From positions 1-12,550 of the forward strand of contig JBHEOL010000336.1 in assembly GCA_046261635.1 (NCBI GenBank): a stretch of 12,550 nt of DNA, in the 5' to 3' direction. Below, one piece after another: positions 6,940 through 12,550 of the stretch (positions are counted from its first letter, which is position 1; the number at the start of each line of letters is the position of its first letter). Under the pieces are notes generated by a model. That model was not told where the DNA came from, did not search any database, and was given only the letters and a program-made list of their open reading frames with translations. The stretch is from JBHEPS01 sp046261635 (GTDB lineage Bacteria > Acidobacteriota > Thermoanaerobaculia > Gp7-AA8). A program made the translations under genes and the position numbers.

Positions 6940-7010
6940 GGGACCAGCAGGACCGAAGCTTGTGCAGAGGTTCCCGAGGGTCTGCAGGCGCTGAATCGTC
7001 CGGCCCTCTC

Positions 7011-7056
7011 CCTTGCTGGCCTTGAACTTGCCACCTCCCGGCGTATGCCAGCAAGG
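7011..7056. repeat. Perfect 10-bp inverted repeat around the topoisomerase IB start
   Basis: CCTTGCTGGC (7011-7020) and GCCAGCAAGG (7047-7056) are exact reverse complements separated by 26 bases. The ATG of topoisomerase IB (7045-7047) lies at the 3' edge of the loop, its G being the first base of the right arm. The loop holds CACCTCC (7032-7038), which resembles the anti-Shine-Dalgarno sequence rather than a ribosome-binding site. It could be a translation-controlling hairpin or a protein operator (inference). Confidence 0.7.
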
Positions 7057-7848
7057 AAAGCGGCTCTCCAGCGCAGCGGGATCCGCAGGGTCGGGACCAA
7101 GGAGACCGTCTTCCGGTATGAGACCGCTGAAGGAGAAGCGGTGGAGGATGAGAAGACTCTCGGCCGGATCCGGACGCTTCGGATCCCGCCCGCGTGGAAG
7201 GACGTGCGGATCGCGCGCGGCGAGGCCGCTCCACTCCAGGCCATCGGCATCGACTCGAAGGACCGGACGCAGTACCTCTACCACCAGCGCTTCCGCCAGG
7301 CGAGAGAGGACGAGAAGTACCTCCGCATCGTCGAGTTCGGAGAGAAGCTTCCCGCCCTGCGCTCGCGCGTCCGCACGGACCTGACCGGGAAAGGTCCGTC
7401 CAGAGAGCGCGTGCTCGCGGCACTCGTCAGGTTGATCGACCAGGGGTTTTTCCGCGTCGGCAACGACCGATCCGTCAAGGAGACCTCGACCTTCGGATTG
7501 ACCACGGTCCAGGCGCGGCACGTGAAGGTCGACGGCGATGAAGTCTCCTTCAATTTCGTCGGGAAATGGCGGAAGAAACATCGACGGGCGATCCGGGACC
7601 GGCAGATCGCCTCCCTGGTGCGCGAGTTGAAGTCGCTCGATCACCGGGGGGAGCTGTTCGTCTGGCTCGACGGCGGACGGCTGGTCGACGTGAAGGACAG
7701 GCACGTGAACGACTACATCCAGTCGGCAATGGACTCGGCTGAGTTCACGGCGAAGGACTTCCGGACCTGGGCGGGAACGCTCATCTGCTCCATGGCGCTC
7801 GCATGGAAGAACAAACCGAAACCAGAAAAGAGCGGAAACGCCGGATAA
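7045..7848 (+). CDS. DNA topoisomerase IB (poxvirus-type), N-terminal and core part; frame broken
   Basis: Relaxes positive and negative supercoils by transient 3'-phosphotyrosyl strand cleavage. This 267-residue frame holds the N-terminal DNA-clamp region (about 1-85; GIDSKDRTQYLYH is typical of bacterial TopIB) and most of the catalytic core. Active-site residues seen: Arg137 (FFRVGN), Lys174 (NFVGKW) and Arg240 (KDFRTWAGTL), matching vaccinia Arg130, Lys167 and Arg223. The catalytic tyrosine is missing here; the last roughly 14 residues after SMALA are out of frame with the family and end at a TAA (7846-7848). The rest of the protein is in the -1 frame from about 7800. No Shine-Dalgarno precedes the ATG. 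Read as one gene with a one-base loss, the protein would be about 354 residues, the normal length. Real frameshift mutation, recoding or sequence error cannot be told apart from one sequence. Confidence 0.88.
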   Translation: MPARKAALQRSGIRRVGTKETVFRYETAEGEAVEDEKTLGRIRTLRIPPAWKDVRIARGEAAPLQAIGIDSKDRTQYLYHQRFRQAREDEKYLRIVEFGEKLPALRSRVRTDLTGKGPSRERVLAALVRLIDQGFFRVGNDRSVKETSTFGLTTVQARHVKVDGDEVSFNFVGKWRKKHRRAIRDRQIASLVRELKSLDHRGELFVWLDGGRLVDVKDRHVNDYIQSAMDSAEFTAKDFRTWAGTLICSMALAWKNKPKPEKSGNAG

Positions 7849-8108
7849 AGAAAGCGATCGAGACCACCGCGGAGCTACTCGGCAACACGCCGGCGGTCTG
7901 CCGCAGCTCCTATATCTGTCCGCGGCTGCTCCACGACTACGAGCGGGGGATCGAGTTCGAGCTGATGAAGAAAAAGGGGCATCCGATTCCGAAGAGCGGG
8001 CTGTCGATCGAGGAGAAAGCGCTCCTTCGATTCCTCCGTGAGACGATCGCGAACCGGCGAGCGCCCCGCCGCCCCTCGTCACGCCGCTTTCACGCGAAAA
8101 AGAAATGA
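7803..8108 (+). CDS. DNA topoisomerase IB, C-terminal part with catalytic tyrosine
   Basis: This 101-residue frame carries the end of the TopIB catalytic domain. An alpha-helical, basic stretch (RKERKRRIKKAIETTAELL) leads to GNTPAVCRSSYICP, in which Tyr37 is the nucleophile (vaccinia Tyr274) and Asn28 stands where poxviruses have His265. The frame is open well upstream of 7803, and family similarity begins at about the MEEQ codons, so the break lies at about 7795-7805. The ATG at 7803 could start a separate peptide, but no Shine-Dalgarno sequence precedes it. It overlaps the N-terminal frame by 46 bases. The TGA stop lies in the left arm of the terminator of the convergent peptidase gene. The basic tail (RRPSSRRFHAKKK) resembles the DNA-binding tails of such enzymes. 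Confidence 0.85.
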   Translation: MEEQTETRKERKRRIKKAIETTAELLGNTPAVCRSSYICPRLLHDYERGIEFELMKKKGHPIPKSGLSIEEKALLRFLRETIANRRAPRRPSSRRFHAKKK

Positions 8109-8136
8109 GAGGCGGCCCGGTTTCGGGCCGCCTCTC
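8097..8136 (-). terminator. Terminator of the prolyl oligopeptidase gene
   Basis: A perfect 13-bp stem (8107-8119 with 8124-8136) with a 4-nt loop begins eight bases after the peptidase stop on the minus strand and is followed there by ATTTCTTTTT (8106-8097). On the plus strand the hairpin is followed by CCCC, so it would stop plus-strand transcription less well. The left arm takes in the last two bases of the topoisomerase stop codon, so the two convergent genes are packed as tightly as possible. Confidence 0.9.
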
Positions 8137-8143
8137 CCCAGCC

Positions 8144-10297
8144 TCACTTCCGGCCTTCGAGCATTCCGAGCTGCCACATGAGGAAAATCCTCTGGTCGGC
8201 AACATCGCGAACCTTCAGCTCGAGCGGTTTCCCCTGCCCGTGCCCGGCCGAGCGATCCACCCAGAGCAGCACCGGCTTCGCGTCGGCGTCGTCCGAGACC
8301 GCGTCCTGCAGCAGCGCAGCCATCTTGCGCGCATGCAACGGATGTACGCGCGAGTCGTTCTCGCCTGCGGTCAGCAGCACCGCCGGATACTTCTTCTTCG
8401 GATCGAGGTTGTGGTACGGCGAGTAGGCACGGAGGAACGCCAGGTGCTGCGGATTCTCCGAGGTGCCGTACTCGGGCACCCAGTAGCGCGCCATCAGGAA
8501 GTGCTGGTAGCGGAGCATGTCGAGAAGAGGAACGGCCGAGATGACCGCGCCGAAAAGCTCCGGACGCTGGACCAGCATCGCGCCGGTCAGAAGACCGCCA
8601 TTCGATCCACCGTACACCGCCAGCCTTCGGGGAATCGTGTACTTGTTGGAGATCAGCCACTCGGCGGCCGCGATGAAGTCGTCGAAGACATTCTGCCGGT
8701 TCTGGAGCATTCCGGCCTGATGCCACGCTTCGCCGTATTCGCTTCCGCCGCGGATGTTCGCCATGGCGTACACACCACCCTCTTCGAACCACTGGAACAG
8801 GCTGGCGCTGAACGAAGGCGTCATCGCGTTGTGGAAGCCGCCGTATCCATAGAGAATCGTCGGCCTCTCGCCGTCGATCCGGAGCCCTTTCCTGTGGACG
8901 AGGAACATCGGCACGCGCGTGCCGTCCTTCGACTCGTAGAAGACCTGCCGGACTTCCACCGTCGACGGGTCGACGGGGACATCCGGCCGCTCCCACAACT
9001 CGCTCTTCCCGCTCCCGAGATCGACCCGGTAGATCGACAGCGGCTCGTTGAAGCTGGTGAACGTGAAGAACGCCTCGTCGCGATCGTGCTCGGTCGCAAC
9101 GGTCGCCGAGCCGAGCCCCGGCAGTGTGACGCTCCGGACGGGCGTTCCGTCCAGGCGAACGACTTCGAGCCGATTCACCGCGTCCTTCAGGTAGTCGAGG
9201 ACGAGATAGCTGCGCGAGATGGAAACCGCTTCGATCGCCGCGTCTTTTCTCTCGGCGACGACCGTCTTCCATCTCGCAGGCTCCGGGTTCTTCAAGTCGA
9301 CCGCCACGACGCGGCCGTTCGGCGCGTCGAGAGTCGTCAGCATGTAGAGGTTGTCCCCAGCGATCTCACCAAGTGCCGTGGCGTCCTCCCCGGTCACGAT
9401 GTCGACTTTCTCGAACTCGCCCGTCCGGAACCAGCGGTCGAGGTCGATCGCCCACAGGTCATTCGACGAAGTGCCGGTCCAGTAGCCGAGAACCATCCAT
9501 CGCGCGTCGCGGGAGACGACGGCGAACGGACCCCAGGTCGTCGCGAGCGGCCCTTCCTTGTACTGCTCGAAGAGCACCCTGTCCTGCCGATGGTGCGTCC
9601 CGAGCTCGTGGTACTGGATCCGGGTCGAATAGGGATTCTTCACGTCCGCAAGCCGGGCGTAGAAGAACCCCTTCGAGTCCGGCGTCCAGTAGACGCTGCG
9701 GACCTTTCCGGGAATCTCGTCGGCCATCCAGGTCCCGTCGTTCACGCGCAGGACGTAGAGGGTCGTGTTCTCGTCGCCCGCGTAATAGAGGCCGAAGGCC
9801 AGCCACTCGCCATCCGGCGAAGGAGCGGAGAACGCCGGGGCGGTCAGGCCCGTCGGGTCGATCTCGTTCGCGTCGACCAGCACGCGCGGCTCACCCTCGG
9901 CCCCTTCGCGAACGAAGTAGACGGGCTGCGCCTGCGACCCTTCGCGCCGCGAGTAGAAGTAGCGGTTGAGACGCACCTCCGGAGCGCTGACACTGCCGAC
10001 CTGCATCAGCGGCCGGAGTTTTTCCTCGAGCGCCTTGCGCCCGGGCAACTGCCCGAGCACCGTGCGCGTGTAGGCGTTCTGCGCGTCGGTCCATGCGCCG
10101 ACCCTCGCGTCGAGCGCCTCGTTCTTCTTCCCGCCCAGCTCCGGAGCCGCGCTCCCTTCGAGCCAGCGGTACGGGTCGACGATCTCGACCTCCCCGTAAC
10201 GGTCGGTCACCGGCTCCCGCGGGGTCTCGGGAACCGAGGCGGCATCCGCGCCGGCCGATGTCATCAGTACAGCCATCGCAATCATCAGAATTTTCAA
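8144..10297 (-). CDS. Secreted prolyl oligopeptidase (S9A family)
   Basis: Serine peptidase that cleaves short peptides after proline. With the TTG start at 10297 the product is 717 residues, normal for S9A. A short Sec signal peptide is visible (KILMIAMAVLMTSAGADA, probable cleavage before or after the next Ala), so the enzyme acts in the periplasm or outside. The mature N-terminus has the family DPYRWLEG motif. A seven-bladed propeller follows (about residues 45-430), then the alpha/beta-hydrolase domain with VYGGSNGG (catalytic Ser565), GENDSRV (Asp648, with the substrate-contacting Arg two residues later) and SAGHG (His686); all three catalytic residues are intact. The start is fixed by GGAGG seven bases upstream; a frame extension to 10384 lacks such a site and would bury the signal peptide. 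It is transcribed in the same direction as the upstream barrel gene but separated from it by 195 bases with a hairpin. Confidence 0.96.
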   Translation of the reverse strand: MKILMIAMAVLMTSAGADAASVPETPREPVTDRYGEVEIVDPYRWLEGSAAPELGGKKNEALDARVGAWTDAQNAYTRTVLGQLPGRKALEEKLRPLMQVGSVSAPEVRLNRYFYSRREGSQAQPVYFVREGAEGEPRVLVDANEIDPTGLTAPAFSAPSPDGEWLAFGLYYAGDENTTLYVLRVNDGTWMADEIPGKVRSVYWTPDSKGFFYARLADVKNPYSTRIQYHELGTHHRQDRVLFEQYKEGPLATTWGPFAVVSRDARWMVLGYWTGTSSNDLWAIDLDRWFRTGEFEKVDIVTGEDATALGEIAGDNLYMLTTLDAPNGRVVAVDLKNPEPARWKTVVAERKDAAIEAVSISRSYLVLDYLKDAVNRLEVVRLDGTPVRSVTLPGLGSATVATEHDRDEAFFTFTSFNEPLSIYRVDLGSGKSELWERPDVPVDPSTVEVRQVFYESKDGTRVPMFLVHRKGLRIDGERPTILYGYGGFHNAMTPSFSASLFQWFEEGGVYAMANIRGGSEYGEAWHQAGMLQNRQNVFDDFIAAAEWLISNKYTIPRRLAVYGGSNGGLLTGAMLVQRPELFGAVISAVPLLDMLRYQHFLMARYWVPEYGTSENPQHLAFLRAYSPYHNLDPKKKYPAVLLTAGENDSRVHPLHARKMAALLQDAVSDDADAKPVLLWVDRSAGHGQGKPLELKVRDVADQRIFLMWQLGMLEGRK

Positions 10298-10304
10298 CTT
10301 TCGG

Positions 10305-10309
10305 CCTCC
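10305..10309 (-). promoter_or_regulatory. Ribosome-binding site fixing the peptidase start
   Basis: On the minus strand GGAGG lies seven bases before the TTG at 10297, ideal spacing. It sets the start right at the signal peptide. The rest of the 10298-10492 gap shows no clear -35/-10 pair. Confidence 0.7.
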
Positions 10310-10438
10310 GGCCCTGCAATCCTCCAGGGGGTTTCCATATTCAACCCTTGGGAGTTGCGGACAAATCCAGAGGCATCCGACCACCCGTGCTGACGGGGGT
10401 CAAGGATCGCTCTCACACCTGGAAGAGACATGCGGGGG

Positions 10439-10479
10439 GGGGAAAGGCCACGGCGAAGCGCCGGGGGGGCCCTTTCCCC
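10439..10479 (-). terminator. Nested hairpin downstream of the propeller-barrel gene
   Basis: GGGGAAAGG (10439-10447) pairs with CCTTTCCCC (10471-10479), and inside it CGGCG pairs with CGCCG (10451-10455 with 10459-10463) around a 3-nt loop. It begins 13 bases beyond the barrel gene stop. There is no T-run on the minus strand (a run of C follows), so it is either a non-canonical terminator or a 3' stabilising structure. Flanked by a run of nine G on the plus strand (10434-10442). Confidence 0.45.
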
Positions 10480-10492
10480 TCGGGCCCGGGCT

Positions 10493-12298
10493 TTAGAAGG
10501 TCCTCCCGATCCAGAAGGAAGTCTCGAACCCGCCGTCCTCGATCTCGTCGAGGTCGGTTCGCTTGGCGAAGTTCCAGTTCAGGTCGAGCCCGAACACGTT
10601 CACCGAGAGCCCGTAGCCGAACGAGGCCCGGCCGTCGACCAGCGCGCCGTCTTCCATGAACGTGAAGTCGTCCCCGTCGAACCAGGCGGCGCCGATGTCC
10701 ACGAAAACCGATCCGCGGACCTGGTTGAGGGCGAAGCCCGGAAAGACGAGATAGTCGACCAGGGGGAAACGGAGCTCGATGTTCGTATAGGCGGCGCGAT
10801 CGCCGATCAGCGAGCGGAAATCGTAACCACGAAGTGTATCGAGGCCTCCGAAGTAATAGAAATTCGGCACGTTGCCGTCGGCGATGGCCGCGAAGGTCCG
10901 GAACGCCAGCAGCGAGCGCGAGGTGAGCTGGAAATCCTGGCGGAAGTCGAGGACGAGGTCGGTGCTGAGCGCGCCGCCGTCCTCCATGTCGGCGTTGTAG
11001 GTGCCGGTGATCTGGTAGCGGCGCCCGGCGACGGGGCCGAAGGACTTGAACACGGTGCTGTCGCCGGTGAAGGTCGCGCTGGCGAGGGGGAACTCGTCGC
11101 TGCGCGGCTCGTAGATTCTGACGACCTCGCCCTGATCGTTGAACACCGCGCGGGGGTAGTCGATGTCGCGCAGCATGAAACCTGCGCCGAAATCGATCCG
11201 ATGGTAACGGTCGAAAGGGTAGCTCATCAGGCCGATGAGAGCGGTCTGGCGATAGGCGCGCCGGATCCGCTCCAGTTCCTGGCGCTCGTAATTCACACCG
11301 ACGAAGTACGTCCGGTCGTCGAAAAGGCGCACACCCCACGTGAGGCGTTTCCTCATGTCGAGGTAGAGGAAGTCGAAGTTGGCGAAGGTGGAGATCGAGT
11401 TCAGCGAAGCGATGAACCTGCGGTTGCCGAGCATGTCGCTCATGTAGATGACCGAGTTCGAGATCAGGGTCTGATCGGACTGCACGCCGGCCTGGACCTG
11501 AACGTCGTCGATGTGGAGTTTGAACCCGCCGTAAGGCTCGGTCTTCTCCGGATCGATGGCGACCTCGATCGGCGGCAGGAACGGCACGCGGTCCCCCTCG
11601 ATCGCGGGCTCGGTGGGAACCGGGACGGTCTCGACCTCGAGCGTCGCCGAGGAAGTCGGGGTGATGTAGAGCTCCCACGCTCCCTTGTAATAGGAGCTGA
11701 ACACGAGCTTCTCCTCCCCCTTGTCCCCGATGAAGACCACGGGCGTGAACACCCCGCCGACCACATCCGTGTACTGGCGGATGACGCCCGTCTCGAGGTC
11801 GAGCGAATAGATGTTGAAGGATGCGAAGTTCGCCGGATCGACCTCCTCGCCCTCTCCCCCCTGTTCGGCGATCTGCGAATCGAGCTGCTGCGCGAGCTCG
11901 CGCGCGGTCGCACGGACCTCGTTCTCGATCTCGGACCAGGCCGTCAGCCGGTCGGAGGAGAAGAATACCCGCTTCCCGTCGGGCGAGACCCATGCGTCGA
12001 TGTCGTTCCACTCGCCCCGTGTGAGCTGGAACCGGTTCGACGGATTCGCCACTTCGAGCCGGTAGATCTTGTCGTAACCCTCGACCTCCGAGGAGTAATA
12101 GATCCAGCGGCCATCCGGCGAGAAGATCGGAGAGATGTCGAAGAACTGGTCGTTGGTGAGGTTGATGACGCGCCCGGTCTCCAGGTCGTAGAGAAACAGG
12201 TCCGCCTGGTTACCGGAGAAGGCGTGAAAGACGATCTGCCTGCCGTCGGGCGAGAAGGCCGGATTGAGCTGCTGCTCGACGTCATCGAGATGGAGCTC
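10493..12298 (-). CDS. PD40/TolB-like propeller fused to BamA/D15-type outer-membrane barrel, C-terminal part
   Basis: About 600 residues in this frame. The first part has PD40 (TolB-type) propeller repeats, each recognisable by FSPDG or VSPDG: NPAFSPDGRQIVF, SPIFSPDGRWIYY and DAWVSPDGKRVFF. A middle region of about 200 residues has no clear family match. The last roughly 320 residues look like a BamA/TamA-type (bacterial surface antigen) barrel: NFYYFGGLDTLRGYDFRS, a match to the conserved G-RGY motif, then VRGSVFVDIGAAWF and FGYGLSVNVFGLDLNWNFA, ending in WIGRTF. The terminal Phe fits the beta-signal read by the Bam machinery. The protein is expected in the outer membrane with a periplasmic propeller (inference). 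The frame remains open to an ATG at 12391, but residues upstream of about 12298 do not fit the propeller; the true N-terminus is in the neighbouring frame. Confidence 0.88.
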   Translation of the reverse strand, partial: ELHLDDVEQQLNPAFSPDGRQIVFHAFSGNQADLFLYDLETGRVINLTNDQFFDISPIFSPDGRWIYYSSEVEGYDKIYRLEVANPSNRFQLTRGEWNDIDAWVSPDGKRVFFSSDRLTAWSEIENEVRATARELAQQLDSQIAEQGGEGEEVDPANFASFNIYSLDLETGVIRQYTDVVGGVFTPVVFIGDKGEEKLVFSSYYKGAWELYITPTSSATLEVETVPVPTEPAIEGDRVPFLPPIEVAIDPEKTEPYGGFKLHIDDVQVQAGVQSDQTLISNSVIYMSDMLGNRRFIASLNSISTFANFDFLYLDMRKRLTWGVRLFDDRTYFVGVNYERQELERIRRAYRQTALIGLMSYPFDRYHRIDFGAGFMLRDIDYPRAVFNDQGEVVRIYEPRSDEFPLASATFTGDSTVFKSFGPVAGRRYQITGTYNADMEDGGALSTDLVLDFRQDFQLTSRSLLAFRTFAAIADGNVPNFYYFGGLDTLRGYDFRSLIGDRAAYTNIELRFPLVDYLVFPGFALNQVRGSVFVDIGAAWFDGDDFTFMEDGALVDGRASFGYGLSVNVFGLDLNWNFAKRTDLDEIEDGGFETSFWIGRTF

Positions 12299-12550
12299 TG
12301 CAGCCTCCCGGTGAGTGCGTTCATGATCATCAGGTTGCGCCCGCGCTCCTTCTTGACGAAGAAGGCGATCTGATCGCCGTTCGGGCTCCACGCGATGTCC
12401 CGGCCGGCCACCGGTCCCGTCGTCATCCCCTGCGCGATGATGTACTCGTACTGGTCGGCATAGCCCGATGTGAGGTTGCGGAACAGCTTCCGCTCGGGGA
12501 CGTTGAACAGGACCACGTCGAGGTCGTCCTTGTAGGTCGCCATCGCCGCG
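12298..12550 (-). CDS. PD40/TolB-like propeller, N-terminal part of the same gene; truncated and frame-broken
   Basis: This frame reads propeller sequence from the window edge (RDIAWSPNGDQIAFFV is one PD40 blade, followed by NLMIMNALTGRLQ) and then turns to low-complexity Ser/Arg residues past about 12298. In the other frame the blade continues with ELHLDDVEQQLNPAF. Adding one base at about 12298 joins them as TGRLQELHLDDVEQQ, a normal propeller linker. So one base appears lost here. The 5' end, including any signal peptide, lies outside the window; the ATG at 12543 is probably internal. Confidence 0.8.

Noticed and set aside
6940..7044. Possible small minus-strand ORF in the gap before topoisomerase IB
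   Set aside because: A GGGAGGTGG stretch looks like a ribosome-binding site on the minus strand, but no start codon follows at proper distance and the frame continues antisense into the TonB domain.
7803..7848. Programmed -1 frameshift site in the topoisomerase IB overlap
   Set aside because: I looked for an X XXY YYZ heptamer in the right phase and found none; short A-runs (AGAAAAG) are out of phase. Recoding is not excluded but not supported by sequence.
5965..8205. A 746-codon open frame on the minus strand across the TonB-fusion and topoisomerase genes
   Set aside because: It is antisense to recognisable domains on +, has low-complexity Arg/Gly/Ser composition and no motif; long antisense frames are expected at this GC content.
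8105..10393. A 762-codon plus-strand open frame opposite the prolyl oligopeptidase
   Set aside because: The minus strand holds a complete S9A enzyme with catalytic triad and signal peptide; the plus frame shows no domain and is a GC-driven shadow.
10430..12373. A 647-codon plus-strand open frame opposite the propeller-barrel gene
   Set aside because: Antisense to clear PD40 and barrel motifs; composition is a mirrored acidic/Arg pattern without motifs. The same applies to the plus frame at 1971-3149 opposite pilT.

Overview
The window is GC-rich bacterial DNA. It carries genes of a Gram-negative-type (diderm) cell: an OmpA-type peptidoglycan-binding protein, a TonB energy-transducer module, a BamA-like outer-membrane barrel, a type IV pilus retraction ATPase and a secreted prolyl oligopeptidase. 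The combination of PD40 propeller-barrel fusions, kinase-like/TonB fusions, a poxvirus-type topoisomerase IB and heptamer intergenic repeats suggests a soil or sediment lineage such as Acidobacteriota. That placement is inference from gene style, not a computed taxonomy.

Layout. From 1 to 515 lies the 3' end of an ompA-like gene on +, closed by a textbook GNRA-loop terminator. From 516 to 767 there is no gene: two families of 7-nt repeats are followed by a sigma70-like promoter and a Shine-Dalgarno site for thymidine kinase (768-1409, +). Converging on it from the right is a two-gene minus-strand unit, pilT/pilU-like (2010-3164) followed by a zinc-ribbon/pseudo-receiver protein (1426-2004). 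A short divergent promoter region (3165-3251) separates it from a plus-strand pair, ruvX (3252-3674) and mltG (3674-4765), which overlap by one base. Next on + is a 673-residue fusion of a degenerate Ser/Thr-kinase-like domain, one membrane helix, a coiled coil and a TonB C-terminal domain (4918-6939).

From 7045 to 8108 lies a DNA topoisomerase IB whose reading frame is broken. The Arg/Lys/Arg part of the active site is in one frame and the catalytic tyrosine is in the next. Its stop codon sits inside the terminator hairpin of the convergent prolyl oligopeptidase gene (8144-10297, -). The right end (10493-12550, -) is a TolB-like PD40 propeller fused to a BamA/D15-type beta-barrel, also broken by an apparent one-base loss near 12298 and running off the window edge.

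How the genes fit together. Most of the content concerns the cell envelope: peptidoglycan anchoring (OmpA), glycan-strand release (MltG), pilus retraction (PilT/U), inner-to-outer membrane coupling (TonB fusion) and an outer-membrane barrel with a propeller. Thymidine kinase, RuvX and topoisomerase IB serve nucleotide and DNA metabolism. I see no phage, transposon, CRISPR, tRNA or rRNA. The strongest candidates for something little described are the kinase-like/TonB fusion and the split topoisomerase IB, whose start codon also lies in the loop edge of a perfect 10-bp inverted repeat. Two one-base frame breaks in 12.5 kb also raise the possibility of sequencing or assembly error, which should be excluded before reading biology into them.
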